Source: Cryptomeria japonica
Lineage: Eukaryota > Streptophyta > Pinopsida > Cupressales > Cupressaceae
DNA length: 64,000 bases
NCBI RefSeq assembly: GCF_030272615.1
Contig: NC_081411.1
Span: 215,434,654-215,498,653 of the forward strand
Direction: 5' to 3'
The notes beneath the pieces are model-generated. The model saw nothing but the letters and a program-made list of their open reading frames with translations. It made no database searches and was not told the DNA's origin. The position numbers were made by a program, and so were the translations under genes. Of the stretch, positions 34,563-46,290 are shown piece by piece (position 1 is the first letter of the stretch; every line of letters starts with the position of its first letter).

Positions 34563-36380
34563 ATGTTGGAGTCATGGGAGAGATTCCCTTCGACTCAGAG
34601 TTTGCGAGTAGAGCTGACATTTGAGGATAGAGTAGCAGTTGAGGCTATGGGCTTGCGATACATTATGTATGTGCTTGAGTTTCGGGTGAACATGGGGTTG
34701 CTGACTACACTAGCTGAGAGATGGTACTCATAGACATGCACATTTCATTTGTTGATGGGTGAGATGACAATCACTTTAGAGGATGTATACAGGATACTGA
34801 GGATATCGATTGTTGGGGAGTTGGTTCCTTGTGATCGAAAGGGAGACAGGGATGAACTGAGATGAGTTTTTCAGGATCCAGGATTAGAGATGAGGGTGGG
34901 ACATGTGACCTAGGATACTATGATAGCTACAGGATTGGCTCTACCAGTAGTGCTAGCAGGAGTGATCAGTTGGTTTCTCTATCCAGACATGACAACACGA
35001 GGGTTGGCTATGGGATGGAGAAGGACACTAGAGACATTGGTGACTAAGAACACTAGGTTTGCATGGGGGTCATGTCTGTTGGCACACTTGTATTATGAGC
35101 TGCATCAGTTTGTATATCTTAGATCAACAGGAATAGGATGTAGAGTGACACTATTGCAAGTATGGGCATATGAGCATCTACCGGTTACACGTCCGATACA
35201 CTTTAGAGGCAGAGGACATGGGCATAGTTATGTGCACCTATATGATATGATTACTTCTTAGCCATGGATTGGGAGGCTAGAGTATTGGCGTAGGGTGATT
35301 GATGAGATAGACAGTGTGGTATGGAAGTTGTACTTAGACTATGAGGAGTGGAAGGATGACGCGGTGGAGCTGCCATATTTATTCAGGAGCAGGTATCCGA
35401 TCGATTGGACACCATATATTATTGAGAGGCAGTTGATAGGCAGGGTATGTAGGCAGTTCGGTAGGATACAACAAATCCCATAGGGTTCAGGGATGTATGG
35501 GGACCATGAGGGATTAGGTGCATTTGGGGCCATTATTGTCTTATGATCAGGTAGTGAGACAGCTTCTAGAGATGGTTCCCATGCCTTGGTACATATGGGC
35601 AGATGTAGAGGATACATGGATGGATGCATAGTACACTGCATATTGGGGAGAGCATCCATTTCCACGGCTTACGGATCCAAGAGAGCCGATAGAGGGAGAC
35701 GATGGAGGTGATGGAGATGATAGTGGGGATGGTGGAGGTAGAGGTCGACAGCGGAGGTAGGGTGTAGCAATAGAGAGGAGAGTGGCTCAAAGGAGAGACA
35801 GATGCATGTACTAAGGAGTAGAGGTGGATTGCCATTATAGGTGCCTGCAGCATAGGTTCCTAGATAGGTAAAGGGGTGGGGACAAGATGAGGGGAGAGAG
35901 GAGGAGGATGAGATACTATCCTTGAGGGAGATCTGACAGGGACAGGTAGATGAGATCTAGGTTCTAGAGAGGGATGTGGCTAGGCTTAGGAGATAGATGG
36001 TGGAGACTAAGCGGGAGAGGGATCAAACTATTCAGCACTATACAAAGGCTGAGACAACACTAAAGGCAAGCACACAGGCAGCAGAGGACACAGGGGCCGG
36101 ATATGCCTATGTTCTGCATGTGGGGAAGGAGATAACCTATTGGAGAGACCTATACTATGGAGTGGTGCCACTTGATTAGTGGGCTAGGAGCTTCCAGAGA
36201 TTGTCGCAGACTACATTGACCACGGGGGGGAGAGACAGGAGACAGGTGTCTAGTGATGGGATCATGGGTCCTCCACCACCACCAAATAGAGGGGGTAGGA
36301 GAGATGATCCTAGGGCAGGTCCTTCCAGGACTCAGACTCTGTCGAGGCTAGCTAGCTCTGAGGGAGGGATTTCATCATAG
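34563..36380 (+). pseudogene. Plant mobile domain (PMD, MAIN/MAIL-like) gene, antisense in the gypsy element, broken
   Basis: The start is MLESWERFPSTQSLRVELTF. The PMD hallmarks follow: LAERWYS, then TFH, then GEMTITLEDVYRILRI near 34700-34810. Next come a long open part (34920-35261: LAHLYYELHQFVYL, LLQVWAYEHLPVTRP) and 35295-35483 (FRSRYPIDWTPYIIERQLIG). The C-terminal tail is Gly/Asp/Arg-rich (about 35690-35760), then coil-like (ETKRERDQTIQHYTKAETTLK, 35997-36179) and Pro/Arg-rich, ending at TAG near 36378. Breaks: several stops replacing Trp or Arg codons (for example 34728, 34853, 34911, 35259) and frameshifts near 35510 and 35760. PMD proteins occur as host genes (the MAIN/MAIL1 family, nuclear silencing factors) and inside transposons. 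Here the position in a gypsy element points to the latter. Confidence 0.87.
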
Positions 36381-37951
36381 CCTTAGAGGGCTCCCTATGT
36401 ATCTGTTTTGTACCATTTTGTATGATGATGTAGACACCTTCGAGTGATTGTAGCCATATGATTTTGACATCATTGTATCATGACACTTATAATTTTGATA
36501 TATATATATGAGGTGATTCATCCTTGTGGCAGCTATATGCATGTGTACCTCTGTGATGTTTATGATATGGATGCAAATATGTACATGATGAAATGCAATA
36601 TTCTGTCCTTTTATGTTTTATATGTTATGCAAATGCAAATGTGAATGTATGAAATGCAAATGAATATGATAATGCAAATAACTATTTACATGATGAAAAT
36701 GTAAAATGTGTTAACATGTGTTGTATGCAGGATGTGATACAATTGTGATATCTATATATATGTATGAAATGCTAATATGTGATAATGCAGGTGCATACTA
36801 CATGAAATGCAGATATTTTTGGCGTGTCATTATACTCAATCATGTGAGAGCAGGCTACACAGACTCAAGAAGGACGATGGAGGTCAATCAAGAAAGAGGG
36901 ATGGAAGATAGATGATATGGAAGTGAAAGAGCTTCTTGTGCTTTATTATCATTGAGTTTTGTTATGTTAAATAGGTTATGACAATCATATGTTCGACCCA
37001 GAAAGTCATTGTACCTGTTTGCATGGAGATCAGACGGTTGCAAACAAGGAATGCCCCAGTTCACACTAGACTCACAGTATCCTCATATCCTTGGACAAGT
37101 CGTAGCATTACTAAGAGATGATCCACAGACAACAAAGAAAAATAGACGACGATACCCCATCCTCACCTTTCTAGTTAAAGACATCCTAGAGATAAAATCT
37201 CTAGTCAAAGACATCCTGGAAAAGCTAAAAGACATGTCACCACAAAGATAAAATAAAAAAGAAAACCAAGACTCGACACTAAAATCCACTGTAGTCCTCA
37301 ATTTTAGTATCTCTTGTCACTTATATAAGTCTATTTGATTGTGGTCACAATGTTTACTTTCAGAAAAGGATAGATAGCACTAAACCATAATGTTGTCTGA
37401 GTCTGTTGAAAGATTTGATTTGTTGAAGCCTATTGCTATTGTGTCTCATCTGAAACTGACTGAATCTATGAAATTGATACTTTATTGCGGAGAAGACATA
37501 ACTTTATTGTTGATATGTGATGCAAGTGTTTCTTTATTGCAGATTGTGCGCGGATAGACTAAAGAAAACTGAAAGAAATTGTACTCCTTGGAACGTGTGA
37601 TGCTCTTAGTTTCACACCCATCACTAGACTTAGGATTTGCCTTAGCCACAAATAGGAGCTAATTTATTATGGATGGAAAGGGGTGAAAAGGAGGGATTAT
37701 TATGAATGGCTAACCAATCTTAGATAGATCAATAACAAGCCATGATAGGAATGGGTAAGTTTATTATGGATGGATAGGTTGTGAGTGTGTGCAAAGTGAA
37801 GGATGACATTGAATCTTGAAGGAGGGAGGAGAAATGTCCATACACATGGTGTCGGTGACCCAGTTTTCACCATGGTACTTTCTCAAGGTGCCACTGAAGT
37901 GGTTTTCATCATTGGACGAATTTATTTCTCTTTACTTTTTTTCGATATTTT
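36381..37951. other. Non-coding between PMD gene and gypsy pol remnant
   Basis: Contains 'atgcaaatg' type short repeats (about 36,560-36,720) and a plus-strand open piece at 37009-37251 with a small internal repeat (LVKDILE twice) but no recognised domain. In gypsy sense this is sequence between the integrase tail and the antisense gene. Confidence 0.45.
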
Positions 37952-40900
37952 TCAATTTTTTTGTTTTTTTTCAATTAGGATATTTTGGAGAGCTATGTGT
38001 AAAACCCGTGAAGGTGCATGTTGTTGATAGGATCTTCCAAAGGTTTTCCATCTGGAGTTGAAATTTGATATGCACCTGATCCATAGATTGTTGTAATGAT
38101 GTAAGGACCAAACCAATTTGGTTCGAACTTGCCCTTCTTCTCTTTGTCTTGCTAATTTTTTAGGATTTTCTTTGAGAACTAAGTCACCTACCTCAAATGT
38201 GAGAGGCTTTAACTTATGATTGTAGCTGCAATGTTCCTTGACTAATTGATGTGTAGCTTGAGTGTCTGTCTTCCTTGATAAAGGAACTGAGATAGAATTA
38301 CTCATGTGTGGACTACATAGGCCCGTATGCGTGTCACCTAAAGAATTTTGGGCATCCCTGATAGCAAATTCCTTCAAGGAAGTTGCATTAAAGGTCCATG
38401 ATGTATCACCAGAAGGGAAAGGATGTGTGGAACAAGTGGATGAGTTATGAAAGGTTATGATTGCTAAAAGAAATGAAAGTAGGATAGCATGATGTATACT
38501 TAGGATCAACAAGTATTCTTTTTTACTTGAAATTCTAGAAATTTTGCCCCCAGTTATTTTGATATTAGGAGAGATCATCTCTTTCTCTTTTTCTTTCATA
38601 GGATTTTTATCCTTGACTTTGATTTTTTCAAAGTCCAATAACTTTTGATTTTGATTTGGACTGAAGGACTTCTCTTTATTTTTGACTTTTAGATTGTTCT
38701 TTTCAAAGCTTGAATTTTGATCCCCAATTAGTAAGGGATTTTCTGATTCTTGTTGATCCAAGTCTGGGAGAGGAGTGGAAATGGAATGAATGGATGAAAT
38801 GGTAAAGATATGTGAGACCTCAAGAGGTCTAGCGATACGCTCAATAGATTCTTCACTGGAACCACTCTTAAGACTATTGATATCAAGAGTTGCTTGCACC
38901 ACTAGAGGAGATCTGCATTTAGACATAGTAGCCACAATAGTACGTGGTTCATACCCAATTCCTTGGCATTGCAAATTGTTTGTAGGTTGTTCTTGTTGAC
39001 TAAATTTCTTAGGAGATAGTGGGAGATGATCAACATGAAAGATATACTCACCACATCCCAAGTCTTTAATCTTTAACTTTTCTTTGATCTCATCTTGTTT
39101 TGATGTTGAAGCTTTCAAGGATTCTGGATCAACATATACTGAAGATGGAACAACTTCTCGATTGACTGGGATTGTTATTTCTAATCTAGGTCACAGATTT
39201 TTGCAATATATGAATGGGTTTGGATTAGCTTTGATGGTCACTTGAACTCCATTTTGTGGGAACCTGATACATCGATGATATGTTGAGGGAACAACTCTAA
39301 TTTCATGAATCCATGGGCATCCCAAGAGTATGTTGTATGTGAGATCTAGATCAAGGACTTGACAAACCACATCCTTCGTAACTAGCCCAACTCAGAGAGG
39401 TAAAGTGATTGTGCCCTTGGATGAGTGCTCTTCGTCATCATATGCCTTAATGGTAATTTTGTTTGTAGCATTCACGTCTTTTTCAGAATATCCCAATTTC
39501 TTAAGATATTCAATGTACATATATTAAGACTAGCTCCTCCATCTATCAGGACTCATTTTACTCGATGTTTGTGTAGGAAGGCTTCAATGTGTAAAGGTGC
39601 ATTACGTGGTTGGCTTACAAAGGCATCATCAGCTTTGGTGAATGTAAGAAAATGTGGAATGGAAAGGTATCCCACCATGGCTTGAAACTGATCCACATTC
39701 AAATCAATGGGTACAGAGGTTTCTCTCAAAGTTTTATCAAGAATGGCTTTATGTGTGGGGGATATGCGTAAAATCTCTAGGATGGAGATAAGCACGAGCC
39801 TCCTCCCTAACTATTCTACCAGATCATACTCAGGTTTGGTTGATGAGGAAGTAGTGGTTTTAGCTGGAGCACCTTGCAAAGTGACCTTGCCTCGATGGGT
39901 TGTGACATTACATTTAGAGGTAGATTCAAAAGAAGGTCTAATGCCTTTTAGGACTACTTTGGGTCTTTGGGTAGAATTTTAAGGCATTTTGTCCTTTATG
40001 ATAATGGTAGAGACATAATTGTCCATCGAAATGTGATTAACAACTGAATCATAGTTATAGGATGCTTTGGTATAGTTGGCTTTCTCATCTGTGGCTTTGG
40101 CTTTTCCCTTGTCATGTTTAGGGATGGTTCCTTAAACATCTCATGTTCTTGATTGGATGAATATCCTTCGATCTCAATGTCACCTCTATCAATAAGGTCT
40201 TGTATAATGTTCTTCAAGCAATGGCAATTTCCTGTTTTATGCCCCTTGCTCTTGTGATATTCACAACAGTCATCGTCATTCCACCAATTTGGTTTGACTT
40301 TTGGCTCATATGGAGGATTGTCTGGAATTGTTATTATCTTTTTTTGCCGCTAGCTTCTTAAAATCTGATTCAGATGGTTCTCCCAATTGGGTTTATTTCC
40401 TTCATGGTTTGGAAGTTGTTTGAGTATTCACTTGGTTGTTTGTAGAACTTGATCTAGAAAGGATGATTTTTGGTCTTACTGTGTCAGCATCAACAACGCC
40501 GTCATTTACTGTGTTCTTGTTCTTGTTCCAAAATCATGGCTTGTTTTTTCCTTTAAAGTCCTCTTTATTTTCTTTGAATATTTTGATGACTCCTTACTCA
40601 ATTAAGACCTTCTATGTTGCTAAGCCTTTCTCAATGATGTCCTTAAAATTGGACAAACAAGCTTTTCTCAAGTCATAACCAATTTCTCTGTTGACATTCT
40701 GTGTGAACATCTCTACCATTTGTTTTTGTGGAATTTCACAAGAGCATCTGCTGGCTAAATTTCTCCATCTTTGTAAGAATGAGGAAAATGACTCCCCATC
40801 TTTTTGTTTGGTATTGCACAAAGTGGTGACTGATATATTTGTCTCTATGTTATATGAGAAATGTTGTATGAAAGCTTCTGCTAGATCACCCATGAGTTAA

Positions 40901-42146
40901 TTCCAGGTGGAAGTTGGGAGAACCATTCCATAGCTTGATCACCTAAGCTTTGTGGGAACAATCTCATTAAGTATGTTTCTTCTACTGCTACCTCAATGCA
41001 AGCTATGAAAAACTATCTTATATGTACCTTAGGGTCTCCTTTTCCTCTATACTTATTGAACTTAGGTGTTACGAAATTTGTAGGAAATGGAGGCATTGGA
41101 ATGCTTTTATCAAATGGATAAGGACATATATCTCTCATTGTGTAAGCCAGTTTTGGTGTATTGAGGTCCTCCATCTTCTTTTGTAAGTCCTTTATCTGTT
41201 GTTCCAAATTGTTTTTGGGTGGAGACTGACTTCTTGGACCATATCCCATGTCTGAGCCACCGGGTGGAGGAGGATGATACTGCATATATGGATGGTATTG
41301 ATCATAAACATGTTCATATGGAGGAGGTATATATTGATACTATGTATAGGGGCCACTTTTTATAGAGTCGTAATGAGGAATGGAATATCTGCTTTGTCCA
41401 TGCATATTACATTCTACAGGCATGTCATGAGTTTGTTCTTGTGTAGTGCCCCCAAATTTGACACGGGGTTTTCTTGTGTCCAAAATTTGAGCCTACCTCT
41501 GGATATCCAATTGTTTTGGAGGTTGGTCCTTAACATTGGTGTGCAATTGAGTGTATTTATCTGCATAAGACTTCCATAGAGGTCTATGTAGATGTAGTTC
41601 TTCATGAGATGCTCTTTCATGAGTATCATAAGCTTGACCATGTGTATTTGGGACCTTAGGTTTTTGAAACAAGGATGATGGTGACTCAGGCACGGAACGT
41701 GGTCCTCTAGTACCTCCACTATTAGGTCTCCTTTGATCCATGTTGATTTGAGTTTCTTGCATAGGTCGATTTTCCACTATTTGAGACATGTCAAAATCAT
41801 GAGGTATATTAGCTCCACTTTGTGCCATCACTTGTATGTAATATTGTACATCTCTTCCCATGATTTCCTCTACCAATCTATTAAAATGAGGATCCATGAT
41901 AGAGTCTTCCACTTCTACTGAATGTACTGAAATATTGTGCATATTGTCATTCTATGTATCATTATTGTTGTTTGTGTTATCCATGTTCTCAACATTGTGA
42001 ATGATTCTATAAGTGTCCATGTCAGGTACTGTGGTATGATTAGAATTGAAGAAGATATCATTGTCATACTCATAGCCACTCATGTTTGTGGACTCTTGAG
42101 CCTCTTTAGCTTCTCTCCTAGATTTTTGGGAACGGGTTTCAACCAT
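37952..42146 (-). pseudogene. Gypsy gag-protease with most of pol deleted
   Basis: Minus-strand start MVETRSQKSRREAKEAQEST at 42146. The gag part runs to about 40612 (PYPFDKSIPMPPFPTNFVTP; LMRLFPQSLGDQAMEWFSQL; FIQHFSYNIETN; FLQRWRNLASRCS), which is the retrotransposon gag domain. Near 40290-40200 lies a Cys-His unit (CCEYHKSKGHKTGNCHCLK) and near 39520 the retropepsin active site (VLIDGGASLNI). After the protease-RT linker, the 388-codon open segment 39118-37952 runs directly into a polyprotein C-terminal tail (KPLTFEVGDLVLKENPKK), as found at the end of integrase. RT, RNase H and the integrase core are missing, so the element is non-autonomous. Stops lie near 41950, 41490, 41011 and 40897, with frameshifts. 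Confidence 0.85.
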
Positions 42147-44850
42147 GAACTAGGGCTTGACCAAGATGTATGAGACTAGATAAAAATGGAAAATATGGAA
42201 GACCAAGAGTTGGATGGAATGTAAATGAATCTAAGGTGTACTTGCAATGTCCAAAGTGTAAGACCAAGTATGTATGTAGTAGAGTAGGTGTGACTTTCGA
42301 AGAGATGATAGATCTCTTGATGAGGTAAATTGAACTTGACTCTAAGTAAGACCAAATGAGACCCAAAGGTGATAGACCTTGATGAGGGACCACTTAGCAA
42401 AATGTTGTATGTAGTGTGTTGACAAAGCAAGATGAGGACAAGCAAGTGACCTTTTGACTCAAGTTTAGACAAATGTGAATGTAATGCAAGGTGTCAAGCA
42501 ATGACGAACTTTGTGAGACCTAAAGATAGGTTGAATGCTACATGAAAACCTGGAGAAATAACCTAGGAAGCTCAAGAATTCTGAAACTGATTTGCTCTTA
42601 TTTGCTGGACTGTAAATTTTTTTCAATACTGAACACAGACATACCTATATACTTCACAGATGCGGTTTCCCAACACAGACGTGACTAGACACTGCATAGA
42701 CACATTTATGAGATTTTGTGAATGCAATTTTCTTATGATAACACATACACATTTCTATCCTACACAGATGTGGTTACAGGACACAGACACATTTAAATGA
42801 CATAGACGTTTTTGAACAATGCATAGACACATTTCCAGAAACTAAGTGCAATTTTTTCCAATGTGTAAAGTTGTTGTTGTGACCAAATTTGAATTTTCAA
42901 CTATTTTTTATGACAAGAGGACACAATGTTAATGAGGACTCAATTTTTGCAAGTGTTTAGACTCAAAATGACTCAAAAGAAAGTGTGTTGTTTCATGTAA
43001 AAATGTTTTGCATACACTTGAAGACACAAAAGACACAATGTTTTGATGTTTGATCTTGAATGTTTGAATGTTTTAAAGAAGACAAGCACAATTCCTATGG
43101 TTGGCCAGGACAATAGTTGTTGATCCCACATGGGGTTGCCCCCGAGGCTAAGTTATTCAGAGCGGATACTTAGATACTTGACCCCATTGGCTCCACCCTT
43201 GGCACTCACTTCTCCAGGGTAGCCAAGCATCAGTCCCCACAAAAACTCCCCGTGGTGAACTTTGTATCTCTACTAAGAACCGTATGTGTGTGGGCCACTC
43301 TAGAGGTCTGACCTCTTGCTCCAACAACTAGAAGGATTTTGGCTTTCTAAAACAAAAAGGTGCTACTTTCAGCTTTGTAAATACAAAAGGATCCCAGCCA
43401 GTAGGGGTTGCACCCTACTACTGATCAAATAAATTTGATCAAATGGGTTAATAGGGAGACATAGTTTCGGTATGAACTAATCAGCACACGTTACCCATGG
43501 CTTTCACCATAGATACAGCTATTTATAGTGGTTCGAAAGAGGTGGGTTTTCCTCGCTACCACTTGGGTTGTTCCCTCCTCACTAGTTGTCCTAATGACCA
43601 CACGAAGACGCAAGTCCTCTAGAGATTTAAACAAAAAGAGCCTATGGTTCAAGACACAAAAGACACTAATTCAATTTTAATGCACCAATTGAAGTATTTG
43701 CTAGTCTATGAAAACAAGGCATGCAATAAAGATCAAAAACCCTTTCCAAAATTCTTCAACAAAGATTTGTTAGTAGTTTATCAAAAATACCCCTCCTCCA
43801 AGCACACAAGTTAGGTAAATTTTAGATCCAAAAGACTTTGTGAAATAGGGGCCTTCGACGAGATTTTTTTTTTATAGATTCAAAGATATGATTTTCCATG
43901 AGTTATTTTGCATCATAAAAAACATACCACTTGTAAAATTTCAAGACATTTCCAAAAATGTAAGAAAATCCAAAAAAGTTTCTAATGAAAAATTATAAAA
44001 AATTCATAGAAAATGCAACATTGATCCCAAAAATCTAAATTATTTATCGTAAACTCCTGATACCATTCCCAACCTGCATAAAAACATTCATGCAAAAATT
44101 CCATGCAGTTTGTGAGATATGAGAAAATCATGCAAAACCCTAATTTGTTAAGATCTTATTTTTTAGGAATTTTTTTGCATCAAAATTAAAACCACAAAGA
44201 CCAGATCCTATGTATAATTCTGAGACCTTTTCAAAACTATAAACAAATCCAATTCTCTCAAAATTATGTTTTTATGAAAATACATAAAAAATTCATAGAA
44301 AATTCATATATGCTCCAAAAAATCTAATTTTTTAACTCAACACTTCTGATATTGTTCTTGACCTACAACAAAAAATTTGTACCACAATTTAAATCCTTTT
44401 GTGAGATCTGATCAAAATAATGAAAAACCCTAATTTTTAAAAAGCCAATTTTTAAGGAAATATTTTGCATCAAAATTAAAATCACAAAGAACAGATCCTG
44501 TTTATAATTTTGAGATGTTTCCAATAATGTAAAAATATCCAAGAAAAACTCGCTAATTTTCTCTCAAAATTAATTTTTTATTAAAATTTATAAGCAATTC
44601 ATAGAAAATTCAAATATGCTCCAAAAGATCTGAATTTTTTATTGAACTCTTTCGATACTGTTCTCAACTTGCAAACAAAATTTGGTAGAAATATTCCAAG
44701 CCATTTTTTAGATCAGATCAAATCTCTCCAAGATCTTGATCTTGTGTCCAAAACCCTAGTTGCACAAAGTTATTCTCCAAATTGTTTTACAAAATAGCAA
44801 TATAGGGTTAGAAAAACCTAGAAAAAAACATAGATCTAACAAAAATACAT
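42147..44850 (-). other. Long gypsy 5' leader with repeats
   Basis: About 2.7 kb between PBS and gag without coding capacity. At 42620-42840 there are degenerate 'acacagacacattta' units, complementary in style to the plus-strand units at 33690-33990. A GC-richer block lies at 43085-43640. Confidence 0.6.
43905..44740. repeat. About 295-bp tandem repeat, nearly three units, in the gypsy leader
   Basis: 'aattcatagaaaat' recurs at about 44001, 44290 and 44596, accompanied by 'gcatcaaaattaaaa-cacaaaga' and 'gagatctgatcaaaa'-like phrases. Spacings are about 289 and 306 bp. Units are diverged and AT-rich. Confidence 0.8.
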
Positions 44851-44867
44851 GTCCCACGAGGTGTACC
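44851..44867 (-). other. Gypsy primer-binding site
   Basis: Minus strand TGGTACACCTCGTGGGAC starts four bases inside the 5' LTR end. It has the TGG start and length of a plant gypsy PBS. The priming tRNA is not identified. Confidence 0.65.
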
Positions 44868-44871
44868 AAAA

Positions 44872-45675
44872 TGTTTATGGTAAAAAATGGAAACAACAAT
44901 ATTGAAAGACTAAATAGATTCAACCACAAAACCCTAGCCTAACAACAACAAAGATCCACCATAACATATGAAGATTACCTAAGACAATGCAAATCAAATG
45001 AATTCACAAAGATTATACCATCACATGTCCAATAGGGTTTGGATATCCATTCTTCCTATCTCCATTTATCTTGCTTGATATATTTTCTCTCAGATTTTAT
45101 GTGTGCACAAGAGCTCAACAAAGAACGAAAATGTGGTTGCAAGTAGGCTTGATCGCATATGAAAGTTCGAATGCTAGAATGCTTGGGATTTTAGAATGTG
45201 TAGTTGAGAGTAGAATGATTAGTAGGCTTGATAATGAGAGAAGCATCTCCTTATATAAAAGACACTATAAGAAATGGAGGGATAAGATTAAGAGGTGTAA
45301 AAGATAAATGGTCGGCTAGGATTAGAGGGTAGGTAGAGAAAATAAGAAAATAATGAGAGGGTAGGTAGTGTAGGAATTAAGATATAAATGGCATGTGTCA
45401 TGGGTAGAAAAGGCTAATGAATTAATTGAATAAATAAAAATTTAGTTAATTAATAGAAGTGGGATCAATTAAATAAATAAAATAATTACTTAATTTAGGA
45501 AAAGGACAATTTAAATAAATAAAATTATTTATTTAAATGAGGAAAAGCTTAGAAGAGGATAAATGAATTAATTAAATAAATAAAGATTTATTCAATTAAT
45601 AGAAGAATTAGGCTAAAATAATTCAATAAATAGAAATATTTATTTAATTAGACAGTACAATTTTAGGTGTCTACA
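44872..45675 (-). mobile_element. 5' LTR of the gypsy element
   Basis: It pairs with 32357-33159. In minus sense it starts TGTAGACACCTAAAATTG, the intact version of the start mutated in the left copy. Confidence 0.92.
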
Positions 45676-46290
45676 CTAAGTAGGACCATTTTAACTGAAT
45701 AATTGAAGAATAGACTTGGGTATATGGATTGGTGGTGATATATTTTTTTCCTCCTTAGTGCAATATTGTACAATTTTGGCATAGTGCTACTACCCTTGAT
45801 ATTGTTTGGTAAAGTTATGAAAGTGACACATCTAAATTAGAAGGATGTTACTTATTTGATTAAAAATTTATTAAATATATAATGATATTGATTATAAGAA
45901 AAAATTGGTAATAACTAAGGGTGGTTATTGTAGATCAACACAATGATCTACCATTTTCTATTATGCATTGTGTTTCCTAGCTACCAAAATCACTCACTAA
46001 TCTAAATAGTGATTCAAGCTCTAGAATCCTTTGTTGCATCTAAATCATGCATTTACTCCATAATCACTTTATCATTTAAAAAACCCTAGTTGCATACTAG
46101 TTCTTTGGATCAATCCCTTCTATTGCAACTCAAGTTTGAGTTGGTATATCAACAAAAAAAATTGACTACATCTTAAATTTAGAACAACGACTGAAGTTAA
46201 GATCCACATCCCATATTTAAATTTATAGGAATGAAGATTATGTTCATAGATATTGAAGTCAACCAATATTTAAGATATTAAATCAAAAAA
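45676..46290. other. Non-coding remnant; no feature recognised
   Basis: The continuation of the sequence left of the gypsy insertion. No gene is seen. Confidence 0.4.

Larger units (their letters stand above)
32357..45675 (-). mobile_element. 13.3-kb Ty3/gypsy element, minus strand, with antisense PMD gene
   Basis: The LTRs are 32357-33159 (3' LTR) and 44872-45675 (5' LTR), 803 and 804 bp and very similar. Flanking bases are gTAAG (32352-32356) and cTAAG (45676-45680), a 5-bp target duplication with one mismatch. On the minus strand the PBS is 44867-44851, gag-protease occupies 42146 to about 39200, pol is largely deleted and a PPT abuts the 3' LTR. Between the pol remnant and the 3' LTR lies a plus-strand plant mobile domain gene. 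Tat-lineage gypsy elements are known to carry extra, often antisense, ORFs at this position. Confidence 0.9.

Noticed and set aside
37952-39118. 388-codon ORF as a host gene
   Set aside because: Its tail is the standard gypsy polyprotein end and it follows the retropepsin in the same element.
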